Shown here piece by piece: positions 1 through 12,460 of a stretch of 64,000 bases of DNA. Origin of the DNA: Heterobasidion occidentale (Eukaryota; Basidiomycota; Agaricomycetes; Russulales; Bondarzewiaceae); contig JBCAQO010000002.1 of the NCBI GenBank assembly GCA_039111635.1, positions 2,356,001-2,420,000 on the forward strand. The letters run 5' to 3'. Position 1 is the stretch's first letter; the number at the start of each line of letters is the position of its first letter. The translations under genes and the position numbers were made by a program. The notes below the pieces were generated by a model, which was given only the letters and a program-made list of their open reading frames with translations, had not been told where the DNA came from and did no database searches.

Positions 1-264
1 TCCATCATGGTGCGACGAGGTGCTTACCCGTAAGCCCTAAGCCCATGGCATGTGAATACGCCTCTCATACTGTGTGAACTTCTGTGAGCCTCGTGTCCCT
101 CCAAATAGCCTTTACCGATGTCTTGAAGAACCATTGGTCTAGTCGGCTCCTAAGGACATGCCGAAATACCTTGGTGTACGCTCCGTAGTGGAGCCGCCTA
201 GCATGTGATGCTTGATCCATTGGATAGACCAACCCCGAAGGCCCCGATCGGTCAAGTCATAACA
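1..264 (-). repeat. 3' LTR of copy A, truncated by window edge
   Basis: Matches the last 264 bases (plus-strand view) of the other LTRs, ending GTCATAACA. It is more diverged from its partner at 20589-21216 than the inner pair are from each other, which fits an older insertion. Confidence 0.93.
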
Positions 265-277
265 TTACCCCCTTTCT
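265..277 (-). other. Polypurine tract, copy A
   Basis: Identical AGAAAGGGGGTAA next to the left LTR of the outer element. Confidence 0.75.
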
Positions 278-1084
278 AGGTCCCAACTCCTGAGGGGACT
301 ACTCGCTTGAGCAGAAACGAGCTTCATCGTCATTACACGGACAATTGCTTTGTGGTCGTCAAAATAGATTGGGATGCGTCTTCCCAATATCACTTCGTTT
401 TCTGGGGCGAAGACGCCGACCTACGTCGTTTACAACGCCTAGGAGTTTTCCGTCTCCGTTGAGCTGTTTGATTCGGTTCCTAGCAACATCAGCCACAATA
501 TTGCGTCGCCTTCGGTTTTCTTCCTTCACCGCACTGTTTTGTTGGCGAGTACACTCCTAGAGTCAATAGGCAGCTGCTCGAAACAGGTGCCCCCTGGTGC
601 TTTGTTAAACCGGTTTCCAGTCCGGTGACTATGCAGAAAGGTGTTGTGCGAATGATTATAGGATGAAAAAGAAAATCGTCTGTGGATGGGTGTGTGTCGT
701 TCTTCTTTCAAAGTGCCGAAGGCCATGTCGCAGTGTTTCCAGGATAGATCTTCATCTCCTTGATCTCCGGTATCGAGGGGGACTCCAGGTGTGTGGGTTG
801 ATCGCTTTACTAAGGCTTAGTCCCACCAACCTTTCTAGAATAGACTTTTCTTGACTTTTTTGAGTCCGGCAAGACCCCTTTGAAGATCCCTAACTCTGTC
901 AGCCCATACGGTGGCCTTGTCAGGTTAGAGATTGAGTGTTCGTCCAGAGTTTGTTTTTCACTAAGGGTATTGGACACGAGGTAAGGACTTTGAAGAATAG
1001 ACTTTGAACCCCATGGTCTCTTGAATAGATCATGGTATCCACCTTGACGGTAATTATGCAGGGTCAGCGTAAGGTATGTCCTGG

Positions 1085-2360
1085 TAGTTTAACGTCGTGC
1101 CGGACGTCCGTAGTTTTGCGTCTTTGCGGACGTCCGCTAGTTTATCCTTAAGTCATTGCGGACTGAGGCTAGTTTATACAGAAGTCGTTGCGGACTGCCC
1201 TGCTAGTTTAAACCAAGGTCGTTGCGGACCTATCCATCTCCCAACGTAGGAGTACCTGTAAACAAGACAGCAGGCGTTTCTGCGCGCCGGAACATTCATC
1301 GGTGATGCGCATAGGGCCGTAGACCAGTTCTCCTTCTTGACAGGGTTCCCATTGAGGCAAGATGGTGACGGTTTATACTATATCAAACCGGATAACTTAT
1401 AGAGTTGCGAGAATAGACCTTAAGCCTATTTTGACACAACTCACATGGCCCTGTAGACAGAAGGGCAGCTCAGTTTATCGTCATGAAGGACGGCAACTAG
1501 TTTATAGTCATTGCGGACGTCCGCTATCGCCTGGCTTGAACCTCCCGAGCCTCGATAGATTTATTCCTCCGGGTGAGGGTAGTTTAAGGTCATTTCGGAC
1601 TAGTTGATGGTCAAGGTCGTGACATCAACCACAACTCCTATACTTGAAGGAGTAAGTAGTTTACCGTCATTGCGGACTATTGCAGCTGGAAGCGGTAATT
1701 CCAGCTCCAATACGATCCCTAGGACGAGGGATAATAGTTTATCGTCATTGCGGACTAGATCAACATCGTGTTGACACCAACGATGTCGATCGACATCTCC
1801 TATGCTGAAAGGTGTCGAAGTTTAAAGTCTAAGCGGACGCAGCAATGCCAAACATATCTCATGTTTGGACACTGCTCATGACCCTGTAAGGAAAGGGTAC
1901 TCCCAGTTTAACGCCATAGAGGGCATCCGTAGTTTACCGTCATCGCGGACACCCCGTAGTTTTACATCATTGCGGATGATCGCAACACGAGGCACGGTCC
2001 CAGTTGCCTCTTGACTGGCCCTTGAAGCGGAATCCTTGCTTCGGACTTCAAGTGTAGAATGGGCTCGCCATGGAGTAGTCGTGGCCTTGTCGGAAGGCTG
2101 GCAACCCGCTCCCTGTCCCCAAACCCCTCGCACGGAATTGAACCGTGTCGACCCCATATTCTTTTACTGTAGGGCGTATGGAATATGGAAGCGCCTCGAC
2201 CTAGTCGGCAGGGTTCTGCAACGGTGGAGGCCCTCACTTCCACCGTCTGCCAGAATACAACCACGCTCCGAGGGTCTTGGTAGCTTTAGCGTCGTTCTGG
2301 ACGGTAACTAGTTATCGTCATTGCGGACTAAGCCTTTTGTAGTTTTACATCATTGCGGAT
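1085..2360. repeat. Degenerate AGTTTA...TTGCGGAC repeat array, copy A
   Basis: Units start near 1085, 1110, 1138, 1169, 1203, 1470, 1498, 1580, 1659, 1735, 1820, 1904, 1930, 1957, 2309 and 2339. The first five are packed about 25-35 bp apart; the rest are spaced irregularly. The core reads AGTTTAnCGTCATTGCGGAC. Confidence 0.8.
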
Positions 2361-3037
2361 GTATTTCTCCAGTTTTGGGTACTAATGGAGTGCGGCCATC
2401 AGTTCCTGCATCGCAGATAGGGCCCCCTAATGCGGAAACGACCTGTAAAACTGGAGATCCAAAGTGGGACATCCAAGACACCTGTCAGACCTTGACAGCG
2501 AGGTGATCCACCGTTCCCCAACGGCGGGTATGCAACACGATTTCCCACCAATATTCATGCATCATTCATGTACCAGTACCAAGGTTATTGTTGTGAATCC
2601 TAAGGCCTCCTAATGCGGAAAGGGCCCTGTAAAATGGGGATCCAAGCGGGACGCCCGATTCGCTTGTCAGAATACCTCTTGACAACGAGAGTGTTGAATG
2701 CTTGTCCTTCATCTTGAGACCGGAGGGCTGCAATACGAAATGGTCAGGTACTTCCCCTGCCTTCTTATCTTTTCACAGTTTAACGTCATGCAGGACATTC
2801 GTTCCGGTGTCCTGTGCGTGAAAACCGGTACCTGTGGTGCGGAGGGTCCTTCCTCTCCGTCACCTTGCCTAATATCCTCCACCAATGTCTCCGTAGTCTC
2901 CGTACCCTTCGTCTGGTCTGTAGTAGGGGTCAATGTCGTCGTAATTATCGCCTTCGACCTCGTCCCAGGCGTCTAGTTCCGCTCGAGTCCAGGAAGTAGT
3001 TCGCTGAGTCGGGCGCTGGCGGACTGGAGTTTTCTAT

Positions 3038-4245
3038 CTACAATGTGTGGATGCGCTCCTTCAACTCGATTATCTCGAGGACGGTTCGGAGTCGGCGAAT
3101 CTCTTGGTCGAGTTCTTCTAGGACTGCTTCGCCTGGGTTGAAGGATTGCCCTTGTTCTCTGGCTCCCTCGTCCCTCATTCCTCCTGTACCTTTGAGGATG
3201 CTCCTCATTGCTGCCTCCTGCATCCTGCCCGGTGGATTGTCCTGCCGATATGGGAGGAAGGGCCTCTCGGTCCCTTCGTGCCTGTCGTTGGACCGTAGCC
3301 CAGACGTATTCGGTCTGGGTGGATGCGTCTCGACTACTTGTAGCCGGTATCGCTCTGCTAGCTTCGCTCCATGGTTGGACGCGGAATGGGTCAATCCGAA
3401 CGGGATGGGCGTGGGAGGAGTGTCTTGTGTCGGTGCGCGAGATGAGGGCGGGTAGGAGCTCCAGATTGATGAAGGAGGAGAACTCGTCCGGATGAATGAG
3501 TAGGGCGTAAGCCCCATTATTTCCTCGGGCGTACCAGGAGGCGGCCCTATGATCATCTGCATAGGCCAGAAGCCTGACCTGGTCGCTCGCGTCAGCGAGG
3601 CGTCGGGGTATGTCGTCGCTCTCGCTCCCTGGTTGCCCTGCGAAGAGTTAGCGAGCCTTGTAAGGCTAACGCTGTGGCCATCTGAATTACCACGGAGATG
3701 GTGGTGTGCTGGAGCAGTGCGTCTCCTAGTCCTTCCAACTCTCCGGGGTGCAAGATCTCGACTATCGGTAGGGGGCCCTCTGGTCCGGCAGCTGATGTAC
3801 CAGCCGTTGCTGGTTCTTGTATACTTCTCTCAGCAGCTGTAAGCGATGCCAGGTCCGCAGGGTTCCTGGTCTTCTTTCCGCCTCTTGTTTCCTGCCTTGT
3901 GTCTCCTTGAGCCAACGCTGTCGTCGGGCGCGGAGGCGTCGACGGAGTAGGTCTTCCTTCTTCTTGACGTCTTTCATTGTGCTCGTCATGAGCTCCCTCA
4001 ACCCGTGGTGAGGTTCGAGGACCCGTTCGACCTTCGGTGGCGAACGCGGTTTGGTGGACAATGATTGGTATGGGAATTCCTTCTGGAGTCGCTGGGCGGC
4101 TGCTTTGGCTAGGGCGTCCAGTGTCGGGGTTGGCCACGGCCAGAATGATGTCTGGCGAGGGGTTTCTTGAAGGGGAGGAGGTAGTTCCATCATCGATGAG
4201 CATGGCACGTCCAGGGGAGTAATCAAGGGAGGAGTGGTCGGACAT
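3038..4245 (-). pseudogene. Third ORF (ORF3) of copy A, broken
   Basis: Homologue of 11141-12412, split at about 3580-3670 by single-base deletions (beside GAAGAGTTAGC and GCCTTGTAAGG). It lacks one base near 3795 that copy B keeps, but keeps the base near 3750 that copy B lost. Read together, the two copies indicate one ancestral frame. The C-terminal end stops early at ERIHTL. Confidence 0.6.
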
Positions 4246-4303
4246 GTACGGGGGAGGATTCTTGCTTTGAAAGAGGGAGGGATGTCTCCCTTTTTATATC
4301 TTT

Positions 4304-7300
4304 CTAAAGCCTAATCACCGCTGGCCGGGGCTTGTCTGGGTAGCTTTCGTGAAATTCACGAAGCGCCTCGTCAGCCGTATCTTTGAGGAGGGCAAAGGGT
4401 TCCCAGGTGTTATCGGCCTCGGAGTATCCGACCCACTTGACAAGGTACTTGGTCCCTCGTCCCTGGCGCTTTGAATCTAGAATGGCCTCCACTTCGTAGT
4501 GCTCTTCTTCATTCAGGATCTCTGGGGCAGGTCTGGGGAAGTTCCTTCCGTGGGCCTCTGTCTCATGATATTCCGTGAGTATGGAGGCATGAAATACTGG
4601 GTGTATCTTCCACGTTTCGGGTATTTTCAGCCGATAAGCTAGAGGGCCGATTCTTTCGGTCACTGAAAAGGGGCCATAGCGTCGAGGTGCTAGCTTGAAC
4701 TTCGGATGAGTCGTCCGAATGTGGGTTCCTTCTAACCAAACTTGGGTTCCTACTTCCCACTGCGGGAGTTTCCTGTGCAGGTCCCGGTCCTTGGCGTGCT
4801 GCGCTGCTATTTGTAGACTTGCGGCCGCATCTTCTTGGACTTCTTTGATTAGCTGCAAACGTTCAGTCACTGCGGGCACCTTGGTCTCTAGAGCTGAGTC
4901 GACTGAATATGGTGGATTGAACCCATAAAGGATTTCAAACGGCGACTTCCCAGTGGCGGAGTGTCTTCGGGTATTGTGGGAGAATTCTGCGAAGGGATCA
5001 AGTCTACCCAATTATCTTGATGGTAGTTGCAGAAAACTCGCAGGAATTGCTCGATCTCTTGGTTTACCCGTTCTGTTTCTCCGTCCGTTTGGGGGTGGTA
5101 AGCCGTGCTGAGGGCAGGGGTAATTCCCATTCCTTTCCATAGTTCCCTTGTGAATTTGCCGCAAATTGAGGACCTCTGTCGGACACCACCTTGGTTGGTA
5201 GTCCGTATCGTTTGAACACATTGTCCTGGAAGAGCGTCGTGGTTTCTTCGGCCGTGATTGTCTTCTTGCACGGGGTTATGACTATTCCTTTTGACAGACC
5301 CTGATCGACTACCACGTTGATCGAGTCGTAGCCTCTGCTTTCCGGGAGGTCTGTTACGAAGTCGGTGGAGATAAAGCGCCAAGGGGCGTTTGTGGTTTCC
5401 AGCGGTTGGATCGGTGGGTGGGTCCTATGGGGAAGGTTCTTGGTAGATTGGCAGACTGCACATCCATCCACATATGCGTGTACAAATTTGGTCATGCTTG
5501 ACCACCAGTAATGGCGTTGGACCAATTCTAAGGTCTTTGCTCGGCCCGGGTGTCCTGTAGCCATAGTGTCATGGTGCGTTTTGACAATCATTCGTCGAAG
5601 GAGGTCATCCTTTGGGACGCATATGTAACCGTCGCGTCTTGTGATGCCCTCTTCATGTGTCCATTTTCCTAGGTCGCCCTTCATTGCGTTTGGTCCTTTT
5701 TCCAGCAATTTCTTGAGAGCGACATCAACTAGCAAATCGTGTTCCGAGCGCGAGTGTCGAATAAGGGAGAGGATGTCCAAGGATACGAGTTCCGTTGCTT
5801 TGACGTGTATGCCTTCGTTTGGTTCTACTAGAGTTTCGCTGGACTCGGTGAAAAGTCTGGATGGGAGTAGAGTCTGTGCCTTGTTATCAGATTCCACCCC
5901 CTCACTAAGGTCTGGATGCCTGGACAGAGCATCGGCATGATTGGTGGTTCCAGCTTTGTAGCTGAGCCGGAAGTCAAATCGGGACAAAAACAGACTCCAG
6001 CGCGCTTGTCGTCTTGACAGGTCGTGCGCGGTCTGAAAGTGTTCTAGGTTCTTATGGTCCGTCCAGACCTCAAAAGGGTGTCTAGCGCCTTTGAGGTAAT
6101 GTTTCCAGTGCTCCATTGCCTTAATAATGGCAAGGAGTTCGCGATCATGCACGTCGTAATTCCGTTCGGCCGGTGAGAACGATCCTGAGAGGTAAGCCAC
6201 GGGGTGCCAGTCGTTATCAGGTCCTTCCTGTAAGAGGACTGCACCGTATGCCGCGAGGGAAGTGTCGGTAACGAGCCGGTAGGGACGCATCGGGTCAGGG
6301 TATAACAGAACAGGTTGACTGATGAATGCTTTCTTCAGTCGATCAAACGCCTGTTGGCATTCCGTGGTCCAGTCCCATCTCGTATCTTTCTTTGTGAAGT
6401 CGTGTAGGGGCCGAACGATCAAGGAGAACTTGTCAATGAATCGTCGGTAGAAGTTTCCTAAGCCTAAGAAAGAGCGGATGTCGCGGACCGTGCGTGGGAT
6501 GGGCCATTCCTGGATAGCTTCAACCTTCGAGTCTTCCATAGCGACGTGGTCCTTTGAAATCGTGTACCCAAGGTAATTTAGCTTCTCCTTGTGGAATTCG
6601 CATTTCTCTGGTTTGAGGTAAAGATCGTTGTCGCGCAGGATTTGGAGGACTCGTTTAAGAATCACAATGTGTTCCGCTGTGGTCTTCGTGAAGATGAGGA
6701 TGTCGTCCATATATACCGCTATTTTCCGGGCCAGGATGAGTTCCTGGAAGATCATGTTCATCATGGCTTGGAAGGTCCCGGGGAATTGCAGAGTCCAAAG
6801 AACATTACTGTAGGTTCAAAGAGCCCTAAGGGTGTGACGAAGGCCGCCTTGGATTCGTCTCCTTTCTTGATGCGCACGTTGTTATACCCCCACCGGACAT
6901 CGAGCTTCGAGAACACCGTTGCGCCTTTAATAATATCCAAAAGTTCTTGGATTAATGGCAGGGGTGACGTCTCGAATGGTGTGTTCGTTAAGGTGACGAT
7001 AGTCTTGTACCGGACGGAGCTTCCCATCTTTCTTGCTTACAAAAAAGAAAGAGGCTGCGCTATGCGCTGTTGACCGACGTATTGTTCCTCTGGAAAGGTG
7101 CTCCTTGACGAACTTCCCTAACTCATCATGCTTTTCCGGGCTCAGAAGGAATATCCGCGGGGCCTGGGGTACAAAAGATGGCTTGAGGTTTATCGCGTGG
7201 TCCCATATTGTATGTTGGGGAAGTCTCTGCGATCGTCGTTCGCTGAAGATGTCAAGGTAAGAATGATATTCCGTCGGAACTCGACCTTTCAAGTCGGTGG

Positions 7301-7994
7301 TATCGATTTCTTCCTCTAGGTCTTCGTCAAAGCTTGCGAACCCCGAGGGTTCTGGAGCTACCTTCCTAATGACGGGTTCTCCTGCGCTTTCCATTGCGGG
7401 GGAGTCAAACGGTATTTGCGCTTCTTCAGCGACTTTTCTTGAAGCTTCGCCCTGGGCTACCTCTTGTTGGGCTTGCCGGCGTTCCTTCCTTTCGGTCATT
7501 TGCTCTTCGAGCCACTTCCGAGCCTTGCGCTGTTGGGATTTGTGCTCGAGTAACTCCATGAACCGAGTTTTCCATTCCTTCGCGGGTACTTGGTTCCATT
7601 GTTCCTTAGTCCAAGTCCACGAAGGTCCTACCGGTTCTGAGACAAGATGCGGTTTCGTCCGCTGGGGAATCTTGTCACCGCGTAGTTTCGCTAGCCATGC
7701 CTTTTTGGTAGGCTCTTCCCTTGCCTTGGTAAACCCATATGGTTGTTGGCAATCTCTGGGGCATCGATCAAAGTGTACCTCACGGCGCCTCCACCCGATG
7801 GAGGGGTCGTGGTATTTCAACCAATCCGTTCCTAGGAGCATGTCGTCTTTCCCTAGATTGGTGATGAACATCTGGACGCGCTCAGTGTGAGTTCTCCCCC
7901 GTCTATCCTTGACGGTGAGATTCGCGTCCAGGCCTCGTCGAATGAGGCCTGCCTTGTTGATGGTGTCATCGACGTTGCGAACGCGAATGGGGCG
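4304..7994 (-). pseudogene. pol: pol of copy A, left part: PR end, RT, RNaseH, integrase, chromodomain
   Basis: Continues the protease broken at 7999. A linker rich in Glu/Arg/Lys is followed by RT with YMDD near 6710, RNase H with TDTSLAAYG, the integrase zinc region and DDE core, and an intact chromodomain ending AVIRL. Breaks: bases lost near 6780 (after GLCNSPG) shift RT, one T lost near 5157 (after PQFAA) shifts the integrase core, and another base lost near 4998 shifts it again. The arginine codon after EVHFD that is a stop in copy B is intact here. Confidence 0.9.
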
Positions 7995-7999
7995 GTTTA
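7995..7999. repeat. Target site duplication, left copy (GTTTA)
   Basis: GTTTA abuts the left LTR of copy B and is repeated at the right end; 5 bp is usual for Ty3/gypsy integrases. Confidence 0.93.
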
Positions 8000-8587
8000 T
8001 GTTACGAACTGCTTGTTCAGTAACCCAAGAGTAACAGGTTCTTCCCTAGGTCGCACAATGGTCTGAGTGGCGGGCGAAGTCTCGACTGTATCAGGTGACG
8101 ATACAGGAGGGAATAATGATTGGCTCTAAGTTACACAGTGTGAAGACCGCGTAAGAACAAAGAGAATAGACTGAAGATCCTCAGCCTATTCTATGGGCCT
8201 TATATACCGTATAGGGTATAGGGTAAGAGTCCGTGTGCTTCTCCAGGTTTCCATCCTAGGAGAGCTGTGGCCGCCGCCTTTCTCTGTCGGCGCCTACTCT
8301 TGTACTTCTCCAGTCGCACTGATCCATCATGGTGCGACGAGGTGCTTACCCGTAAGCCCTAAGCCCATGGCATGTGAATGCCTCTCATATTACTGTGTGA
8401 ACTTCATGAGCCTCATGTCCCTCCAATATAGCCTTTACCGATGTCTTGAAGAACCATCGGTCTTGTCGGCTCCTAAGGACATGCCGAATACCTTGGTGTA
8501 CGCTCCGTAGTGGAGCCGCCTAGCATGTGATGCTTGATCCATCGGTTAGACCGGCCGCGAAGGGCCCCGATCGGTCAAGTCATAACA
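8000..8587 (-). repeat. 3' LTR of copy B
   Basis: 588 bp, TGTTACGAACTG to GTCATAACA. Nearly identical to 18084-18673. The flanking GTTTA at 7995-7999 is the target duplication. Confidence 0.95.
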
Positions 8588-8600
8588 TTACCCCCTTTCT
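8588..8600 (-). other. Polypurine tract, copy B
   Basis: The minus strand reads AGAAAGGGGGTAA directly before the 3' LTR, the usual place for the plus-strand DNA primer. Confidence 0.75.
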
Positions 8601-11140
8601 AGGTCCCAACTCCTGAGGGGACTACTCGCTTGAGCAGAAACGAGCTTCATCGTCATTCCACATACAATCGCTTGCTGGTCGTCAAATAGATTGGGATGCG
8701 TCTTCCCAATATCGCTTCGTTTTCTGGGGCGAAGACCGACCTACGTCGTTTACAACGCCTAGGAGTTTTCCTTCTCCGTTGAGCTGTTTGATTTGAAGTT
8801 CGGGGTATAGCCACAATACCCTGTCTCTTCTCCCGGTGTTCTTCCTTCACCGCACGTTTTGTGTGAGTACACTCCTAGAGTCAATAGGCAGCTACTCGAC
8901 CAGGGCTCCCTGGTAGGTTGTTAAGCCAGTATTTTCTCTGGCGACGATGCAGAAAGGTGTCGTGCGAACGATTATAGGATGAAATAGAAACTCGTCTGTG
9001 GATGGGTGTGTGTCGTTCTTCTTCCAAAGTACCGAAGGCCATGTCTCAGTGTTTCCAGGATAGATCTTCATCTCCTTGATCTCCGGTATCGAGGGGGACT
9101 CCAGGTGTGTGGGTTGATCGCTTTACTAAGGCTTAGGCCCACCAACCTATCAAGAACGAACATTTTTCTTGACTTGTCTTGAGTCCGGCAAGACCCCTTT
9201 GAAGATCCCTAACTCTGTCAGCCCCATACAGTGGCCTTGTCAGGTTAGAGATTGAGTGTTCGTCCAGAGTTGTTTTTCACTAAGGGTATTGGACACGAGG
9301 TAAGGACTTTGAGGAATAGATTTTGAACCCCATGGTCTCTTGAATAGACCATGGTATCCACCTTGACGGTAATTATGCGGGGTCAGCGTAAGGTATGTCC
9401 TGGTAGTTTAACGTCGTGCCGGACGTCCGTAGTTTTGCGTCTTTGCGGACGTCCGCTAGTTTATCCTTAAGTCATCGCGGACTGAGGCTAGTTTATGCAT
9501 AAGTCGTTGCGGACTGCCCTGCTAGTTTATGCCAAGGTCGTTGCGGACCTATCCATCTTCCAACGTAGGAGTACCTGTAAACAAGATGGTAGACCATTTC
9601 CGTGCGCCGGAACATTCATCGGTGATGCACATAGGGCCCTAGACCAAGTACAGCCATCTTGACAGGGTTCCCATTGAGGTAAGATGGTGACGGTTTATAC
9701 TATATCAAACCGGGTAACTTATAGAGTCGCGAGAATAGACGTGAAGGTCTATTTTGACACGACTCACATGGCCCTGTAAACATAAGGGCAGCTCAGTTTA
9801 TCGTCATGAAGGACGGCAACTAGTTTATAGTCATTGCGGACGTCCGCTATCGCCTGGCTTGAACCTCCTGAGCCTCGATAGATTTAATCCTCTGGGGTGA
9901 GGGTAGTTTAAGGTCATTTCGGACTAGTTGATGGTCAAGGTCGTGACCATCAACCACGTCTCCTATGCTTGAAGGAGTAAATAGTTTATCGTCATTGCGG
10001 ACTAGATCAACATCGTGGTGTCAACAACGATGTCGATCGACATCTCCTCTGCCGAAAGGAGTGGTAGTTTAACGTCTTTGCGGACGCGCGTAGTTTTACA
10101 TCGTTGCGGATGCTCGCAACATGAGGCACGGTCCCAGTTGCCTCTTGACTGGCCCTTGAAGCGGAATCCTTGCTTCGGACTTCAAGGGTAGAATGGGCGC
10201 GCCATGGAGTAGTCGTGGTCTCGTCGTCGGAAGACTGACAACCCGCTCCCTGTCCCCAAACCCCTCGCACGGAATTGAACCGTGTCGACCCCATATTCTT
10301 TTACTGTAGGGCGTATGGAATATGGAAGCGCCTCGACCTAATCGGCAGGGTTCTGCAACGGTGGAGGCCCTCACTTCCACCGTCTGCCAGAATACAACCA
10401 CGCTCCGAGGGTTGGTAGCTTTAGCGTCGTTCCGGTCGGTAACTAGTTTATCGTCATTGCGGACCAAGCCTTTCGTAGTTTTACATGGTTGCGGATGTTT
10501 TTCTCCGTTTTGGGGTACTAATGGAGTGCGGCCATCAGTTCCTGCATCGCAGATAGGGCCCCCTAATGCGGAAAACGACCCTGTAAAACCGGAGATCCAA
10601 AGTGGGACGTCCAAGACACCTGTCAGACCTTGACAGCGAGGTTGGTCCACCGTTCCCCAACGGCGGGTATGCATCACGATTTCCCACCAATTATTCATGC
10701 ATCATCATGTACCAGTCAAGGTTATGTTGTGAATCCTAAGGGCCTCCTAATGCGGAAGGGCCCTGTAAAACTGGGGATCCAAGCGGGACGCCCGATTCGC
10801 TTGTCAGAATACCTCTTGACAACGAGAGTGTTGAATGCTTGTCCTTCATCTTGAGACCGGAGGGCTGCAACGCGAAATGGTCAGGTACTTCCCCTGCCTT
10901 CTTATCTTTTCACAGTTTAACGTCATGCAGGACGTTCGTTCCGGCGTCCTGTGCGTGAAACCGGTACCTGTGGTGCGGAGGGTCCTTTCCTCTCCGTCAC
11001 CTTGTTTATCGACAAGGGGTTCCTCGACTCCCTCGTCTAGTATCCTCCGCCAATGTCTCCGTAGTCCCCATATCCTTCATCCGGCCTATAATAGGGGTCG
11101 GTGTCATCGTAATTGTCACCTTCGACCTCATCCCAGGCGT
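8601..11140 (-). other. 3' noncoding tract of copy B with motif array
   Basis: 2.5 kb without a credible coding frame. About 14 degenerate copies of a TAGTTTA-n-GTCnTTGCGGAC unit lie between 9404 and 10933, with GAATAGAC/GTCTATTC pieces and a tRNA-like hairpin near 10268-10325. The reading frames here overlap the repeats and are not conserved between the copies. Confidence 0.75.
9404..10500. repeat. Degenerate AGTTTA...TTGCGGAC repeat array, copy B
   Basis: Same motif near 9404, 9430, 9457, 9488, 9522, 9795, 9820, 9904, 9981, 10067, 10090, 10445 and 10476, plus one near 10913. Order and spacing follow copy A except for units lost between 9981 and 10067. Confidence 0.8.
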
Positions 11141-12412
11141 CTAGTTCTGCTCGAGTCCAGGAAGTAGTTCGCTGAGTCGGGCGCTGGCGGATTGGAGTTC
11201 TTCTACCAATGTGCGGATGCGCTCCTTCAGGTCGATTATCTCGAGGACGGTTTGGAGTCGGCGAATCTCTTGGTCGAGTTCTTCTAGGACTGTTTCGCCT
11301 GGGTTGAAGGGTTGCCCTTGTTCTCTGGCTCCCTCGTCCCTCATTCCTCCTGTACCTTGGAGGATGCTCCTCATTGCTGCCTCCTGCATCCTGCCCGGTG
11401 GATTGTCCTGCCGATATGGGAGGAAGGGCCTCTCGGTCCCTTCGTGCCTGTCGTTGGACCGTAGCCCAGACGTATTCGGTCTGGGTGGATGCGTCTCGAC
11501 TACTTGTAGCCGGTATCGCTCTGCTAGCTTCGCTCCATGGTTGGACGCGGATGGGTCAATCCGAACGGGATGGGCGTGGGAGGAGTGTCTTGTGTCGGTG
11601 CGCGAGATGAGGGCGGGTAGGAGTTCCAGATTGATGAAGGAGGAGAACTCGTCCGGATGAATGAGTAGGGCGTAAGCCCCATTATTTCCTCGGGCGTACC
11701 AGGAGGCGGCCCTATGATCATCTGCATAGGCCAGAAGCCTGACCTGGTCGCTCGCATCAGCGAGGCGTCGGGGTATGTCGTCGCTCTCGCTCCCTGGTTG
11801 CCCTGCGAAGAAGTTAGCGAGCCTTTGTAAGGCCAGCGCTGTGGCCATCTGAATTACCGCGGAGATGGTGGTGCGTTGGAGTAGGGCGTCTCCTAGTCCT
11901 TCCAACTCTCCGGGGTGCAGATCTCGACTACTGGTAGGGGGCCCTCTGGTCCTGGCAGTTGATGTACCAGCCGTTGCTGGTTCTTGTATACCTGCCTCAA
12001 CAGTTGTAGGCGATGCCAGGTCCGAAGGGTTTCCTGATCTTCTTCCGCCTCTCGTTTCCTGCCTTGCGTCTCCTTGAGCCAACGCTGACGTCGGTCGCGG
12101 AGGCGTTGACGGAGCATGCCTTCCTTCTGCTTGACGTCCTTCATTGTGCTCGTCATGAGCTCTCTCAAACCGTGGTGAGGCTCGGGAACCCGTTCGATCT
12201 TCGACGGTGAGCGCGGTTTGGTGGACACTGATTTGTACTGGAACTCCTTCTGGAGTCGTTGGGCAGCTGCTTCGGCTAGGGCGTCCAGTGTCGGGGTTGG
12301 CCACGGCCAGAATGATGTCTGGCGAGGGGTTTCTTGAAGGGGAGGAGGTAGTTCCATCATCGATGAGCATGGCACGTCCAGGGGAGTAATCAAGGGAGGA
12401 GTGGTCGGACAT
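11141..12412 (-). pseudogene. Third ORF (ORF3) of copy B, between pol and the 3' LTR
   Basis: A 423-codon open frame starts MSDHSSLDY. Comparison with copy A suggests its first half is not the native frame. The overlapping frame at 12393-11893 (first ATG reads MMELPPP) has about half as many amino-acid differences between copies, is rich in Leu/Arg/Lys/Glu and looks helical. The two frames join near 11920, where copy B lacks one base present in copy A. The C-terminal half contains a charged coiled coil around VLEELDQEIRRLQTVLE. I see no signal peptide, membrane span or known domain, so it is not an obvious envelope gene. Function unknown. Confidence 0.6.
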
Positions 12413-12460
12413 GTACGGGGGAGGATTCTTGCTTTGAAAGAGGGAGGGATGTCTCCCTTT

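Larger units (their letters stand above)
265..3037 (-). other. 3' noncoding tract of copy A with motif array
   Basis: Counterpart of 8601-11140. About 17 degenerate units of the same motif occur at 1085-2360 plus one near 2777. It holds small indels relative to copy B and no conserved frame. Confidence 0.75.

Noticed and set aside
1876..2311. Overlapping frames on both strands in the 3' tract of copy A
   Set aside because: They lie in the repeat array and differ by frameshifts from the copy B equivalents, so they are not coding.
4304..4500. Idea that the host chromodomain gene (34123-36644) came from the retroelement chromodomain
   Set aside because: The two share only general chromodomain residues; the host gene has several introns and an unrelated C-terminus.
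12240..12412. MSDHSS start of the 423-codon frame as native ORF3 start
   Set aside because: It has about twice the residue changes between copies seen in the overlapping frame, so it is probably a shadow frame in its first half.
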